Source: Hydrogenophaga sp. BPS33 (GTDB taxonomy: Bacteria; Pseudomonadota; Gammaproteobacteria; Burkholderiales; Burkholderiaceae_C). From it: a stretch of 64,000 nucleotides of DNA. The position numbers and the translations under genes were made by a program. Of the stretch, positions 39,498 through 50,281 are shown piece after piece (within the stretch, counting starts at the first letter, position 1; each line of letters starts with the position of its first letter). Location of the stretch: NCBI RefSeq assembly GCF_009859475.1, contig NZ_CP044549.1, forward strand, positions 2,418,001 through 2,482,000, given 5' to 3'. The notes under the pieces are model-generated. The model was not told where the DNA came from and ran no database searches. It saw nothing but the letters and a program-made list of their open reading frames with translations.

Positions 39498-41285
39498 CTA
39501 CGCGTTGAACTGCAAGGCCGCCAGCCCCGCATACACCCCACCGTGCGCCACCAGTTCCGCATGCGTGCCTTGCTCCACCAGCCGGCCGTGGTCGAGCACC
39601 ACGATGCGGTCGGCCTTCTGCACGGTGGCCAGGCGGTGCGCGATCACGAGCGTTGTGCGGTCCTTCATGGCCGATTCGAGCGCGGCCTGCACCATGCGCT
39701 CGCTTTGCGCGTCCAGCGCGCTGGTGGCCTCGTCGAGCAGCAGCAGGGGCGGGTTCTTGAGCATGGCGCGCGCGATGGCGATGCGCTGGCGTTGTCCACC
39801 TGAGAGCCGCACGCCGCGTTCGCCCAGAAAGGTGTCGTAGCCCTCGGGCAGCTTGTCGATGAATTCGTCCGCGAAGGCGGCCTGGGCGGCCGCGCGTACC
39901 TCGTCATCGCTCGCCCCGGGCTTGCCGTAGCGGATGTTCTCCATCGCGCTGCTGGAGAAGATCACCGGGTCCTGCGGCACGATGCCGATGCGCTGGCGCA
40001 GCGCGTGCAGATCGAGCTGGTGGATCGGCACGCCATCGAGCCGGATGCTGCCTTGCGCCGGGTCGTAGTAGCGCAGCAGCAGGCCGAACACCGTGGTCTT
40101 GCCCGCGCCGCTGGGACCGACGAGCGCCACGGTCTGGCCTGGCTGCACGTCCAGCGTGAAGCCGCTGAGCGCGGCCTGCGCGGGGCGCGAGGGGTAGTGG
40201 AAAGTGACGCCGTCGAACGCCAGCGCGCTGCCACCTTGTGGCGTGGCGGCTTGCAGCGGTTGGGCCGGCGACTGCACGGGCGATGCGCTGGCCAGCAGCT
40301 CCATCAGCCGCTCGCTCGCGCCCGCCGCGCGCAGCAGGTCGCCATACACCTCGCCCAGCACACCCACCGCGCCGGCGAGGATGATGATGTAGACCACGGT
40401 CTGCCCCAGGTGGCCGGGCGTGATGGTGCCGGCCAACACCGCCTGCGTGCCCTGGTACAGGCCCCAGAGCAGCAGCGCGGCGGTGGAGATGATGATGAAG
40501 GCCACCATGCCGGCGCGCGCCTTGGTGCGGCGGATGGCGGTGATGAAGGCGCTCTCCGTCGAGCCGCGGAAACGCGTGGCCTCGCGCTCTTCGGCGGTGT
40601 AGCTCTGCACGATGGGAATGGCGTTGAGCACCTCGGCCGCGATGGCGCTCGAATCGGCCACGCGGTCCTGGCTGGCGCGCGAGAGCTTGCGCACGCGCCG
40701 GCCGAACCACATGCTGGGCAGCACCACCAGCAGGATGATCAGCAGCACTTGCAGCATCACGTACGGGTTGGTCCACACCAGCATGATCAGTGCGCCGATG
40801 CCCATCACCGCGTTGCGCAGGCCCATGGACAGCGAGGAGCCCACCACGGTCTGCACCAGCGTGGTGTCGGTGGTCAGGCGCGAGAGCACTTCGCCGGTCT
40901 GCGTGGTCTCGAAGAACTGCGGGCTTTGCCGCAGCACGTGGCTGTAGACCGCGCTGCGCAGATCGGCCGTGATGCGCTCGCCCAGCCAGCTCACGAGGTA
41001 GAAGCGCGCCGCGGAAAACAGCCCGAGCGCGACCGCCACGGCAAAGAGCTCGAAGAAGTGGCCGCGCAGGCCCATGGCTTGCGCGCTGCGGTCGCCGGTC
41101 ACCAGGCCGCCATCGATCAGGCCGCGCAACGCCACCGGAAACAGCAGCGTGGCGACCGCCGCCAGCACCAGGAACAGCAGCGCCAGCGCGATCTGGAGGC
41201 GGTAGGGACGCATGAACGGGAAGAGGCCTCCGAGCGAGGTCGGCGTGGTGGCTTTGGGGCGTTCGGCGGCGAGGGACTGGGGCAT
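39498..41285 (-). CDS. ABC transporter, fused membrane and ATPase domains (exporter)
   Basis: A 595-residue half-transporter of the MsbA/type IV exporter class. Six hydrophobic helices fill the first ~310 residues. The ATPase domain has Walker A GPSGAGKTT, the Q-loop, signature LSGGQRQRIAIARAML, Walker B LLLLDEATSALD, and the switch His in IAHRLATV. It would work as a homodimer; cargo cannot be told. It stands alone between the dehydrogenase and DUF898 genes. Confidence 0.93.
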   Translation of the reverse strand: MPQSLAAERPKATTPTSLGGLFPFMRPYRLQIALALLFLVLAAVATLLFPVALRGLIDGGLVTGDRSAQAMGLRGHFFELFAVAVALGLFSAARFYLVSWLGERITADLRSAVYSHVLRQSPQFFETTQTGEVLSRLTTDTTLVQTVVGSSLSMGLRNAVMGIGALIMLVWTNPYVMLQVLLIILLVVLPSMWFGRRVRKLSRASQDRVADSSAIAAEVLNAIPIVQSYTAEEREATRFRGSTESAFITAIRRTKARAGMVAFIIISTAALLLWGLYQGTQAVLAGTITPGHLGQTVVYIIILAGAVGVLGEVYGDLLRAAGASERLMELLASASPVQSPAQPLQAATPQGGSALAFDGVTFHYPSRPAQAALSGFTLDVQPGQTVALVGPSGAGKTTVFGLLLRYYDPAQGSIRLDGVPIHQLDLHALRQRIGIVPQDPVIFSSSAMENIRYGKPGASDDEVRAAAQAAFADEFIDKLPEGYDTFLGERGVRLSGGQRQRIAIARAMLKNPPLLLLDEATSALDAQSERMVQAALESAMKDRTTLVIAHRLATVQKADRIVVLDHGRLVEQGTHAELVAHGGVYAGLAALQFNA

Positions 41286-41376
41286 GGTGGTTCCGATGGA
41301 GGGCCGGCAAGTGGACCTGAACGTGCGGGGTGCGCTGCTAGGATGCGTGCGAACTCAATCACATCAAGGGCAGAGG

Positions 41377-42549
41377 ATGGCACAACAAGATGATTTCGCA
41401 CCCACCGAGGTGCTGGCGGGCCAAGGCGCGTCCCGCGCCATGGAGGGGCTGGGCATCCAGTTCACCGGTTCGGGCAGCGAGTACTTTCGCATCTGGATGG
41501 TGAATCTGCTGCTCACGTTGGTCACGTTCACGCTCTATGTGCCGTTTGCGCGCGCGCGCCGCATCGCCTACTTCCAGAACAACACGCTGGTGGGTGGCGA
41601 CCCGCTGGGCTTCCATGCCGACCCGTGGAAGATGTTCCGAGGCTACCTGCTGGTGCTTGCGCTCGGCGTGGGCTATTGGGCGGTGTCGAACTTCCAGCCC
41701 GGCCTGGCCTGGATTGCGCTGGTGGTGTTCGCGGCCCTGTGGCCCGCGCTGTGGCGCGCCTCGCTGCAGTTCCGCCTGCGCAACACCAGTTGGCGCGGCG
41801 TGCGTTTTTCGTTCGAAGGCGATCTCAAGTCGGCCTACATCGCCCTGCTGCCGTTCTTCCTGCCGGCCCTGGCGTTCGTGCTGTTTCTGCCACAGGTGGA
41901 AGAGGGCGAAGAGATGACGCGCGAAGCGGCGCAGACCGTGGCGACCGTCATGGGCGTGGTCACCGTGGCCTTCATGGTGCTGCTGCCCTGGCTGTTCGCG
42001 CGCATCAAGCGCTACCAGCATGGCGGCTACGCCTTCGCGCAGGAGCGCACGGCGCTGAAAGTGGGCGCGGGCAGCTTCTACGTGTTGTTCCTCAAGACCT
42101 TGGGTGTGAGCATCCTGGTGGGTCTGGTGGCCGGCGCGGTGCTGATCGCGCCGCTGTTCCTGCTGGGCGGGGCGCTTGCGCCCCTGTTGATCACGGCCGC
42201 GCTGGCCGTGGTCTACCTGCTGGTGCCGCTGCTCACCATGCCCTACGTCCATTCGCGCCTGCAGAACCTGTTGTGGGGCAACACGCGCAGCCCGAAGATC
42301 CATTTCGAGAGCCGCTTGCGCTTTCGCGAGCTGTTCCGCGTCACGCTGGTCAACTGGCTGCTGATCGTGGTCACGCTCGGCCTGTACTGGCCCTTTGCCA
42401 AGGTGCGCACCGCGCGCCTGAAGCTCGAAGCCCTGTCGCTGGAAGTGGAGGGGCCGGTGGACGAATGGGTCGCGCGTGCGAAGCGCAGCCACCAGGGCGT
42501 GCTGGGGGATGCGGCGGGAGACTTCTTCGGCATCGACATGGGCCTGTGA
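41377..42549 (+). CDS. DUF898 (YjgN-like) membrane protein
   Basis: A 390-residue inner-membrane protein with roughly six or more hydrophobic helices. It has two related halves, each with a segment of the type YFRIWMVNLLLTLVTFTLYVPFA and FRVTLVNWLLIVVTLGLYWPFAKVR, typical of DUF898. Function is unknown. The stop overlaps the M48 protease start (TGATG), so the two are co-expressed; this pairing is common in betaproteobacteria. AGAGG lies just before the ATG. Confidence 0.85.
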   Translation: MAQQDDFAPTEVLAGQGASRAMEGLGIQFTGSGSEYFRIWMVNLLLTLVTFTLYVPFARARRIAYFQNNTLVGGDPLGFHADPWKMFRGYLLVLALGVGYWAVSNFQPGLAWIALVVFAALWPALWRASLQFRLRNTSWRGVRFSFEGDLKSAYIALLPFFLPALAFVLFLPQVEEGEEMTREAAQTVATVMGVVTVAFMVLLPWLFARIKRYQHGGYAFAQERTALKVGAGSFYVLFLKTLGVSILVGLVAGAVLIAPLFLLGGALAPLLITAALAVVYLLVPLLTMPYVHSRLQNLLWGNTRSPKIHFESRLRFRELFRVTLVNWLLIVVTLGLYWPFAKVRTARLKLEALSLEVEGPVDEWVARAKRSHQGVLGDAAGDFFGIDMGL

Positions 42550-43661
42550 TGCGCGAAGGCGGCGCGCTCGAATCGTTGTGGTTTGACGGCCATTCGCCCA
42601 AAGCGCGTGCGGTGACGCTGCGCATCGAGGGCGCGCAGTTGCACCTGCGCGTGCACGACGACGCCACGCAAGCCGAGCGGCACTACCCGTTGAAGCGCGT
42701 GCGCTGGCCCGAGCGCCGCACCCACGGCCAGCGCCAGGCCGAGCTGCCCGACGGCGGCCTGATCCAGCACGCCAACGCCGCCGAGTGGGACGCGTGGTGG
42801 CAGGCCAGCGGCCAGCGCGACAGCGCCGTGGTGGGCTGGATGCAGAGCTGGCGCGCCACGCTGGTGGCGCTGGGCGGCACGGTGGTGTTTCTCGCGGCGG
42901 CCTGGGTCTGGGGCGTGCCCTGGTTGAGCCAGACGATCGCGCACCAGATCCCGGATTCGCTGGACACCCACATCGGCCGCCAGAGCTTGCAGCAGCTCGA
43001 CCGCCTGTTTCTCAAGCCCAGTGCCTTGCCGCAGGCGCAGCAGGACGATCTGCGCAAGCGCTTCCAGGCGGTGGTGGAGAACGCCCATCCTCAAGGCGAT
43101 GCACCGCCGTGGACGCTGGCCTTCCATGCCTCTTCCGTGCTCGGCGCCAACGCCTTTGCGCTGCCGGGTGGCTTCATCGTCATCACCGACGACCTGGTGA
43201 AGCTGCTGCACGACCAGCCCGATGCGATCGTGGGCGTGCTGGCGCACGAGCTCGGCCATGTGCAGCACCGCGATGGCCTGGACATGCTGGTGCGCGCCAG
43301 CCTCATCAGCGCCATGGTGGGCGTGGTGCTGGGCGACGCCAGCGGCTTTCTGGCCACCGTGCCGGCCACACTTGCCACGCAAGCCTATTCGCGCGACGCC
43401 GAGCGCCGTGCCGACGCGCATGCGGCGCGCCTGCTGCACCGCAGTGGCGTGTCGCCGGCGGTCATGGCGGTGTTCTTCGAGCGCATGCTGGAAGAGGAGT
43501 CGAAGGAAGAAGGCGAGCGCCAACCGAAGCGTCAAGAAGCGGGCGATGGCGACAGCGAAAAGGAGCGCAGCGTGTCGCTGCCCATTGCCATCGCGAGCCC
43601 CCCGGACCACGAAGAACGCATTCGTTATTTCCGCGAGTGGCAACCCGAAGAAGCGCGTTGA
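42549..43661 (+). CDS. M48-family zinc metalloprotease, membrane-anchored
   Basis: A 370-residue protein. Residues ~1-90 are a cytosolic-type beta-rich part (SLWFDGHSPKARAVTL), one transmembrane helix spans ~103-121, then the protease domain carries HELGH (233-237) with the third ligand probably in the AYSRDAERRADAHAARLL segment. The topology resembles YcaL/LoiP/HtpX-like quality-control peptidases. The C-terminal region is charged (Glu/Lys-rich). It overlaps the DUF898 gene by one base. Confidence 0.88.
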   Translation: MREGGALESLWFDGHSPKARAVTLRIEGAQLHLRVHDDATQAERHYPLKRVRWPERRTHGQRQAELPDGGLIQHANAAEWDAWWQASGQRDSAVVGWMQSWRATLVALGGTVVFLAAAWVWGVPWLSQTIAHQIPDSLDTHIGRQSLQQLDRLFLKPSALPQAQQDDLRKRFQAVVENAHPQGDAPPWTLAFHASSVLGANAFALPGGFIVITDDLVKLLHDQPDAIVGVLAHELGHVQHRDGLDMLVRASLISAMVGVVLGDASGFLATVPATLATQAYSRDAERRADAHAARLLHRSGVSPAVMAVFFERMLEEESKEEGERQPKRQEAGDGDSEKERSVSLPIAIASPPDHEERIRYFREWQPEEAR

Positions 43662-43742
43662 AATGCCGCTCCGATCTGCCCGATTTTTGGGCATCGTGGC
43701 GCAGGCCAGGCGGGCTGCGGCTTGCTGGAGTTGTGCCAGCGG

Positions 43743-45500
43743 TTATCCACAAGCTTGGACACAGTTGCTGTTCGTAACCCGGGCCTGCAGGGCATCGCCG
43801 CGGGCCAGATGCATCGCCGTGGCATAACCAAACGCGATGGCCGGGCCCAGTGTGATACCGGCCCCCGGGTACATGCCCGACATGACGGAGTTCATGTCGT
43901 TGCCGCAGGCGTAGAGGCCGGGAATGGCGGACCCTGCGTGCGACAACACCCGGCCATGCAGATCCGTGTCCAGTCCATGGCAGGTGCCGATGTCGCCCGG
44001 GTGCAGGCGGATGGCGTAGAAGGGGCCTTGGGCCAAGGGCGCCAGACAAGGGTTGGGGCGGTGCTCGGGGTCTCCCAGCATGCGGTTGTAGGCGCTGTCT
44101 CCTTTGCCGAAGTCCGGGTCCGCACCGCCTTGTGCGTGCGTGTTGAATTCAAGAACGGTCTGGGCCAGTGCGTCGGCAGGCACGCCCATCTGCTGCGCGA
44201 GTTCGCCCAGGGTGTCGGCTTTGAGCAGGTAGCCCTGTCGCACCAGTGAAGCCTGCAGGCGGCGGTTGGGGTGCGACACACCGAAACAGTACTGGTCCAG
44301 GTGGGCCTGGGTAGCCACGAGGTAGGCCGCGGTCGTTCCGGTGGTGGACGCCTGCGCCAGCATGGCCTGCGCGAACCCGTGGTAGTTGAGTGCCTCGTTG
44401 ACGAAGCGGACACCGTGGGCATTCACCGCGATCAGGCCCGGCTTGGAGCGGTCCATGATGAGGTGAGGGTAGTGGTAGGTCGAACCGTCGGCCCGCGTGA
44501 GATGCGACACCGGCGACCAGAAGGCCGGCGTGGCCGGCGCACGGCCCATCGCGCCGCCTGCCGACAGGGCCATGGCAATGCCATCTCCGGTGGACGACGC
44601 AGGCGTGGCGCTGTTCACCTCGGCACCCGCGCTGAAGTAGCGCTGCCGCATCTCGGCGTTGTGGGGAAAGCCACCGGTGGCCAGCACCACCGCCTTGCGC
44701 GCCCGCACGGTGCGCAGCTGGTTCTGGTGCGACACCTGCACACCGACCACGCGGCCTTCGGGACCACCGTCCTGCAGCAGCGAGCGCACCTCGGCCTCGC
44801 GCCACACGGGTACTTGCCGGTCCAGCACGCTGCGGTACAGCCGCGCGGCCAGGGCACTGCCCAGCACCAGGCGCGTTCCTCGGGGATAGCGCCGCAGACG
44901 GTCCCACAGGTACTGGGTGCTCAGCTTCACCGCGTGCGTGAATCCCTTCCACGACTGTTTCCAGGCCATCAATTGCGTGGCATCGCCACCCGTCACCATC
45001 ATGCCGCCCCACACCAGAAACTCGGGTGGTGGCATGCGCAGGTGCGCCAACGCGGGCCCCAGCCGCTGGCCATCGAAGGCCAGGCTCTCCAACGGGCGGC
45101 CATGCTGGCTTCCACCGGGCAGTTCGGGGTAGTAGTCGCACATGGCGCGCAGTGCAAAACGCACCTCGGAGTGCGCCTCCAGGTATTGGAATGCTGGCGG
45201 TGCCAGCGCGAGGTAGCGCTCCACCCGCTCGCGGTCCAGGTGCTCGCCGATGCAGGCTTCCATGTAGCGGCGCACATTCTCTGGCGGGTCCTGCACACCC
45301 GCGGCCTCGGCGAGGTGGTTGCCGGGCACCCAGCAAACCCCTGCCGAATAGGTGGTGCACCCACCCACCACCGGGGACTTCTCCAGCAGCAGGACCTGCA
45401 GGCCCTCGCTGGCGGCCACCAGAGCGGCCGTCATGCCGGCCGCGCCGGCGCCCACCACGACCACGTCGGTCTCGAAGTCTTGCGAAGAGGTCATGTTCAT
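43743..45500 (-). CDS. FAD-dependent dehydrogenase of the KstD/fumarate-reductase flavoprotein family
   Basis: A 585-residue flavoprotein. The FAD-binding start is VVVVGAGAAGMTAALVAASEG, with VVGGCTTYSAGVCW after it; the C-terminal GLYACGNDMNSVMSGMYPGAGITLGPAIAFG closes the FAD domain. The family includes 3-ketosteroid Delta1-dehydrogenases and enoate or fumarate reductases, which add or remove hydrogens across a C=C next to a carbonyl. It is the last gene of the mhp operon, 37 bases after the TctC gene, so a side-chain saturation or desaturation of cinnamate/phenylpropionate compounds is a reasonable guess. ATG 45494 is an alternative start. Confidence 0.82.
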   Translation of the reverse strand: MNMTSSQDFETDVVVVGAGAAGMTAALVAASEGLQVLLLEKSPVVGGCTTYSAGVCWVPGNHLAEAAGVQDPPENVRRYMEACIGEHLDRERVERYLALAPPAFQYLEAHSEVRFALRAMCDYYPELPGGSQHGRPLESLAFDGQRLGPALAHLRMPPPEFLVWGGMMVTGGDATQLMAWKQSWKGFTHAVKLSTQYLWDRLRRYPRGTRLVLGSALAARLYRSVLDRQVPVWREAEVRSLLQDGGPEGRVVGVQVSHQNQLRTVRARKAVVLATGGFPHNAEMRQRYFSAGAEVNSATPASSTGDGIAMALSAGGAMGRAPATPAFWSPVSHLTRADGSTYHYPHLIMDRSKPGLIAVNAHGVRFVNEALNYHGFAQAMLAQASTTGTTAAYLVATQAHLDQYCFGVSHPNRRLQASLVRQGYLLKADTLGELAQQMGVPADALAQTVLEFNTHAQGGADPDFGKGDSAYNRMLGDPEHRPNPCLAPLAQGPFYAIRLHPGDIGTCHGLDTDLHGRVLSHAGSAIPGLYACGNDMNSVMSGMYPGAGITLGPAIAFGYATAMHLARGDALQARVTNSNCVQACG

Positions 45501-45537
45501 GGGCTGCAATGGGGCAACGGGCAGGGCGCCCGGGGGT

Positions 45538-46509
45538 TCAATCAAGCGTGATGTTGAGGGACTTGATGACCGGGCCAAAGCTCTTGCGCTCGCCCTCGAT
45601 CAACGATTTGACCTCTGCAGGGCCACCCTTCAGGGGCAGGATGGTCAGCGTGTTCAGCGAGGTCTTCACCTCATCGGACTCCATCACGACGGCCAGCTCG
45701 CGGGCGATTTTCGCCACGATGGCATCGGGGATGCCTTTGGGGCCCAGCAGCACGGCGTAGGGGTTGGGGATGTGCACGTTGGGGTAGCCGGCTTCGGCCA
45801 GGGTGGGGATGTCCGGGAACGCGGGGAGCCGTTTCTCGGCGTTCACGGCGAAGGTCCTCACCTGGCCGCTGCGCATGAAGCCGCTGGTGGAGCTGGCTTC
45901 GTTGAGCATGAAGTCCACCTGCGCGCCGATGACGGCCTGCGCCACGGCCAGGCCGCCCTGGTAGGGCACCTGGGTCAGCTTGATGTCGGTCTGGTTCATG
46001 AACAGTTCCGATGCCAGCCGACCCGGCGAGGTGGCGCCGGTGTTGCCATTGGTCAGCTTCATCGGATTCTGTTTGGCGTGCTCGATGAATTCCTTGAGCG
46101 TCTTGAACGGCGAGTTGTTCGCCACCTGGAAGGTGTAGGTGTAGATGCCGATCGGCGCGATGGGCGTGTATGCGTCCACGTCGTAGGGCAGGGACTTGAA
46201 GAAGAACTGGTTGTTGGTGAACGGTTGGCCGAGCGTGTAGTAGAGCGTGTACCCGTCTGCCGGCGAACGGGTGACCGCCACCGTGGCCGGGATCAGGTTG
46301 CCGCCCGGCCTGTTTTCCACCACCACGTTCTGCCCCAGGCGCTTGCCCAGGCCTGCGGCGATGGGGCGGGCCAGGGAGTCCAGCGCGCCGCCAGCGGGGT
46401 ACGGCACGATCAGCTTGATCGGCTTGTTGGGATAAGCGTCTTGCGCGTGTGCGCAGGCCATGCCAAGGGTGGCCAGCAAGGCCGCCAGAATGCTCGCGTA
46501 AGTCTTCAT
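45538..46509 (-). CDS. TctC/Bug-family periplasmic substrate-binding protein of the mhp operon
   Basis: A 323-residue Bug protein with signal peptide [23 protein letters not shown]. The mature start [25 protein letters not shown] and [16 protein letters not shown] are typical. AGGAG lies eight bases before the ATG, and the start overlaps the mhpE stop (ATGA). Its place inside the operon suggests it binds an aromatic or phenylpropanoid acid; no matching membrane subunits are here. Confidence 0.9.
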   Translation of the reverse strand: MKTYASILAALLATLGMACAHAQDAYPNKPIKLIVPYPAGGALDSLARPIAAGLGKRLGQNVVVENRPGGNLIPATVAVTRSPADGYTLYYTLGQPFTNNQFFFKSLPYDVDAYTPIAPIGIYTYTFQVANNSPFKTLKEFIEHAKQNPMKLTNGNTGATSPGRLASELFMNQTDIKLTQVPYQGGLAVAQAVIGAQVDFMLNEASSTSGFMRSGQVRTFAVNAEKRLPAFPDIPTLAEAGYPNVHIPNPYAVLLGPKGIPDAIVAKIARELAVVMESDEVKTSLNTLTILPLKGGPAEVKSLIEGERKSFGPVIKSLNITLD

Positions 46510-47579
46510 GAATAGTCTCCTGTTGTGGGCGATGAAACTCGGGCTGCTTGTTGACGTGCCATGGTGATGGCGGTGTCTTCGATCATGTCTTCCTGCCCGC
46601 CGACCAGGCCGCGCCGGCCCAGCTCCACGAGCAGATCGCGCGCCGACACGCCGTACTTTTTCTCGGCGCGCTGCGCGAACAGCAAAAAGCTGGAGTAGAC
46701 CCCGGCGTAACCCAGCGTCAGGGCGTTGCGGTCTATGCGGATGGGCTGGTCCATCAAGGGCACCACGATGTCCTCGGCCACGTCCTGAATGGCGAACACG
46801 TCCACGCCGGTCTCGATGCCCATGCGGGCACACACCGCGACGAACACTTCCATGGGCGTGTTGCCGGCACCCGCGCCCAGGCCGGCGGCCGCGGCGTCGA
46901 TGCGGTTGGCGCCGGCCTCGATCGCGGCGATCGAGTTGGCCACGCCCATGGCCAGGTTGTGGTGGCCATGGAAGCCCAGCTCGGTCTCGGGTTTCAAGGC
47001 ATCGCGCAGCGCACCCACGCGGGCCGTCACATCGTCGGGCAGCATGTAGCCCGCCGAGTCGGTGATGTAGAGGCAGTGGGCGCCATAGCTCTCCATGAGC
47101 AAGGCCTGTTTGACCAGGGCCTGCGGTGTGCTCATGTGCGCCATCATGAGAAAGCCCACGGTGTCCAGACCGAGGGCGCGGGAGCGCGCAATGTGCTGTT
47201 CGCTGACGTCGGCTTCCGTGCAATGGGTGGCCACGCGAATGGTCGCCACGCCCAGTTCGAACGCCATCTGCAGATGGTCCACCGTGCCGATGCCCGGGAT
47301 GAGCAGCGCGGACACGCGGGCCTGCTGCATCAACGGGATGACGGCACCCAGGTAGGCCTCGTCGGTGTGCGCGGGAAAGCCGTAGTTCACCGAGCTGCCA
47401 CCCAGGCCGTCGCCGTGGGTGACTTCGATCAGCGGCACGCCTGCGGCGTCCAGGCCGCAGGCCACCGCCTTCATCTGCTCCAGCGTCAACTGGTGGCGTT
47501 TGGGGTGCATGCCGTCACGCAAGGTCATGTCGTGAACGGTGATTTTTCTGCCTCGCAGATCCATGGTGCTTGCCTTCAT
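46506..47579 (-). CDS. mhpE: 4-hydroxy-2-oxovalerate aldolase
   Basis: A 357-residue class II (metal-dependent) aldolase splitting 4-hydroxy-2-oxopentanoate to pyruvate and acetaldehyde. Motifs are [15 protein letters not shown] (metal and substrate Arg-Asp), [14 protein letters not shown], and the metal His pair in [11 protein letters not shown]. It normally channels acetaldehyde to MhpF, whose gene overlaps it by four bases. ATG 47564 is a possible alternative start. Confidence 0.95.
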   Translation of the reverse strand: MKASTMDLRGRKITVHDMTLRDGMHPKRHQLTLEQMKAVACGLDAAGVPLIEVTHGDGLGGSSVNYGFPAHTDEAYLGAVIPLMQQARVSALLIPGIGTVDHLQMAFELGVATIRVATHCTEADVSEQHIARSRALGLDTVGFLMMAHMSTPQALVKQALLMESYGAHCLYITDSAGYMLPDDVTARVGALRDALKPETELGFHGHHNLAMGVANSIAAIEAGANRIDAAAAGLGAGAGNTPMEVFVAVCARMGIETGVDVFAIQDVAEDIVVPLMDQPIRIDRNALTLGYAGVYSSFLLFAQRAEKKYGVSARDLLVELGRRGLVGGQEDMIEDTAITMARQQAARVSSPTTGDYS

Positions 47580-48490
47580 GCGACCGACTCTTCCAGCACG
47601 AGCGCGCCGCTGAGGATGTCGTGGGCGAACATCTCGGCCGTGCGCGTGGCGGCGGCGGTCATGATGTCCAGGTTGCCGGCGTAGGTGGGCAGGTAGTCGC
47701 CCAGGCCCTCCACCTCCATGAACACGGAGACGCGTTGGCCGTCGAACACCGGTCCGTTGACCAGGCGGTAACCCGGCACGTATTGCTGCACCTCGCGGAT
47801 CATGGCCTGCACCGAGGCCGTGATCTCTTCTTCTCTGGGCAGCTCCTCGGTCAAACAGTGGACCGTGTCGCGCATGATGAGCGGGGGCTCGGCCGGGTTG
47901 ATGACGATGATGGCCTTGCCCCGGCGCGCGCCGCCGATCTGCTCGACCGCGCCGGCGGTGGTCCGGGTGAACTCGTCGATGTTGCGGCGCGTGCCCGGTC
48001 CCACGGATCTGCTGGACACCGTGGCCACGATTTCGCCGTAGTCCACGGCCTGCACCCGCGAGACCGCCGCCACCATGGGAATGGTGGCTTGCCCGCCGCA
48101 GGTCACCATGTTCACGTTCATGGCACGGCGGCCCACATGCGCGCTCAGATTGACGGGCGGCACGCAGTACGGGCCGATCGCCGCCGGGGTCAGATCGATC
48201 ATCAGCACGCCCAGCGCGTTGAGCAGCCGGCTGTTCTCGGCGTGGGCGTAGGCGCTGGTCGCATCGAAGGCGATCTGCACACCGTCGGCCTTGACGTGGG
48301 GCAGCAGACCTGCCAGGCCCTCGGCGGTGGTCTTCACGCCGAGCCCGCGGGCGCGCTGCAAACCTTCCGACGCGGTATCGATGCCCACCATCCAGACCGG
48401 CTCCAGCACGCGGCTGCGTCGCAGCTTGATCAGCAGATCGGTCCCGATGTTGCCGGGGCCGATCACGGCACATCGAATTTTTTCGCTCAT
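47576..48490 (-). CDS. mhpF: Acetaldehyde dehydrogenase (acetylating)
   Basis: A 304-residue enzyme converting acetaldehyde, CoA and NAD to acetyl-CoA. It begins [16 protein letters not shown] (NAD-binding) and contains [14 protein letters not shown] with the catalytic C131. The start at 48490 follows AAGGACGGCTCC; the frame is open farther upstream but the family begins here. It is coupled to mhpE. Confidence 0.96.
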   Translation of the reverse strand: MSEKIRCAVIGPGNIGTDLLIKLRRSRVLEPVWMVGIDTASEGLQRARGLGVKTTAEGLAGLLPHVKADGVQIAFDATSAYAHAENSRLLNALGVLMIDLTPAAIGPYCVPPVNLSAHVGRRAMNVNMVTCGGQATIPMVAAVSRVQAVDYGEIVATVSSRSVGPGTRRNIDEFTRTTAGAVEQIGGARRGKAIIVINPAEPPLIMRDTVHCLTEELPREEEITASVQAMIREVQQYVPGYRLVNGPVFDGQRVSVFMEVEGLGDYLPTYAGNLDIMTAAATRTAEMFAHDILSGALVLEESVA

Positions 48491-48503
48491 GGAGCCGTCC
48501 TTT

Positions 48504-49307
48504 TCAATCGGGGGAGAAACGTGCGCAGACCGAACCGAGCCCGGACAGGCGGGCTTCGAAGACATCGCCTGCCGCAATGGGCACCATGGGCCCCAGCGCA
48601 CCGGTGAGGATCAGGTCGCCCGCGCGCAGGGGCTGTGCCAGCGCCGCCATCTTTCGGGCCAGCCACACGGCGGCGTTCAAGGGATGGCCCAGGCAATCAG
48701 CGCCGGTGCCCGTTGACACGGTTTGCGCATTGCGGGTCATTTCCATGGCGCAGCGCCCGAGGTCCAGGGCGCTGAGCGGGCGCGGCGCGCCGCCCAGCAC
48801 CACGACCCCGCTGGAAGCGTTGTCGGCCACGGTGTCGAAGAAGCGGATGTCCCAGTGGGCGATGCGGCTGTCGACCACTTCAATGGCGGGCAATGCGTAG
48901 GCTGTGGCGTTGATGACATCGACCATCGTGGCGTGCGGCATGTCCAGGTCGTGGCCCAGCACCAGCGCCACTTCCGCCTCGGCCTTGGGCTGCAGCAGCC
49001 GCGACATCGGGATCGGCTCGTTGTCGCCGTACACCATGTCGTCGAGCAAGGTGCCGAAGTCGGGTTGCGTGACACCGATCTGGGCTTGGACGGCCCGGGA
49101 GGTCAGGCCGATCTTGCGTCCCACGACCCGCGCCCCCCGGGCCACCGCATGGGCCACGTTGAGCTGCTGCACGGCATAGGCCGCTTGAATCCTGGCCGCT
49201 TCGTCCAGGCTCTCGGCCTCGCTGCGCAGGGGCGCTATGGGCGTGGCCAGGGACTGGGCCTGGCGCAGGCGCTGGGCCCATGGCTCGATCGGGTGGTCGG
49301 TGTTCAT
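48504..49307 (-). CDS. mhpD: 2-keto-4-pentenoate hydratase
   Basis: A 267-residue hydratase adding water to 2-hydroxypenta-2,4-dienoate to give 4-hydroxy-2-oxovalerate. Recognisable segments are [29 protein letters not shown], the metal-ligand stretch [12 protein letters not shown], and [15 protein letters not shown]. The start overlaps the mhpB stop (ATGA). Confidence 0.95.
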   Translation of the reverse strand: MNTDHPIEPWAQRLRQAQSLATPIAPLRSEAESLDEAARIQAAYAVQQLNVAHAVARGARVVGRKIGLTSRAVQAQIGVTQPDFGTLLDDMVYGDNEPIPMSRLLQPKAEAEVALVLGHDLDMPHATMVDVINATAYALPAIEVVDSRIAHWDIRFFDTVADNASSGVVVLGGAPRPLSALDLGRCAMEMTRNAQTVSTGTGADCLGHPLNAAVWLARKMAALAQPLRAGDLILTGALGPMVPIAAGDVFEARLSGLGSVCARFSPD

Positions 49308-50281
49308 GAAGGCTGGGTCTCTTCCGGGGTGGGGGTGTCCATGAACAACACGCCAAAGCCGGCGATCAGTTCGGGAATCGCCTGGTAGTGGCGCATGTGT
49401 GTGCGTGGCGAGGTGTCGCCCAGGCTGCAGCGGGCGACCAGCCAGGTCTTGGACTCGTGGGCGGATCGGCCGGCGTCGGCTTCGATGCGGTGCTCGGCCA
49501 TGCCGCTGAAGTAACCCAGGTCGCCGTGCTCCAGCGCGTCCATCCAGCGCCGGTCCCAATCGGGGTTGAGCGGTTTGGTGCCGGGTGCACCCTGGGACAG
49601 CGCCAGTCCCGCTTCCATGGCCCGCTGCGTGCGCTCCTGCCGTTGTGCGGGGGTGTAGTCCACGCGGGCGATGATGCGTTCGCGAACCGCCGGGTCCGGG
49701 TGGTCCATCGTGGGGGCCGGGGGCTCGTGCGAGAGACCGCCCGAGCCAATGACCAGCGTGCGCCCGGGCAGCGTGTCGAGGAAGCGGCCCAGGGCCTGGC
49801 CCAGTTCGATGCAGCGACCCACGCGCGCAATCGTCGGGCCGGCCAGCGCGTTGAGAAAGACCGGTACCACCGGTGGCGACTGCAGGCTGCCCCACAGCAG
49901 CACCAGTGGCTGCACGAAGGCATGGTCCACCCGCATGCGCCGCGACACCGACAGATCGAACCCGGCGTCCATCAGCGAGGTGGACAAGGCCAGCGCGGTG
50001 TGCGTGTCGACCCTCAAGGGGCCGGAAGGCATCAGGTAGTCGCCCACCGACACGGCGTCGGTGCCCACGCAGAAGGTGGGCATCAACTCGTTGAAGAAGC
50101 CGTTGTAGTGGTCGGGTGCCACGAGCACCACGCGGTCCGGTGCCCAGGCAAGCACGCGCGATTTCAGGATGTCGAGCGCCGACAGGAGTTCGGCTTCCAC
50201 CGTCTGTGGCACCGTGGCCAGACCGAGCAAGGGGGTGTGCGAGAGACCGAGAAAGGCTCTCGACGAATGCGCGGCGGTCAT
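49304..50281 (-). CDS. mhpB: 3-(2,3-dihydroxyphenyl)propionate 1,2-dioxygenase
   Basis: A 325-residue LigB-type extradiol ring-cleavage enzyme, Fe(II)-dependent. It closely parallels the E. coli enzyme as I recall it: [47 protein letters not shown], and [12 protein letters not shown], with the conserved acid and His residues. It cleaves the catechol product of MhpA meta to the hydroxyls. It overlaps mhpA upstream and mhpD downstream by four bases. Confidence 0.95.
   Translation of the reverse strand: MTAAHSSRAFLGLSHTPLLGLATVPQTVEAELLSALDILKSRVLAWAPDRVVLVAPDHYNGFFNELMPTFCVGTDAVSVGDYLMPSGPLRVDTHTALALSTSLMDAGFDLSVSRRMRVDHAFVQPLVLLWGSLQSPPVVPVFLNALAGPTIARVGRCIELGQALGRFLDTLPGRTLVIGSGGLSHEPPAPTMDHPDPAVRERIIARVDYTPAQRQERTQRAMEAGLALSQGAPGTKPLNPDWDRRWMDALEHGDLGYFSGMAEHRIEADAGRSAHESKTWLVARCSLGDTSPRTHMRHYQAIPELIAGFGVLFMDTPTPEETQPS

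Noticed and set aside
43677..43693. Hairpin TGCCC/GGGCA between the convergent M48 and flavoprotein genes
   Set aside because: Five-pair stem with the T-run inside the loop, not after it; not convincing as a terminator.
43743..43751. A perfect DnaA box, TTATCCACA, next to the flavoprotein stop codon
   Set aside because: It is a single copy with no AT-rich unwinding region, dnaA or dnaN nearby; one nonamer is expected by chance.
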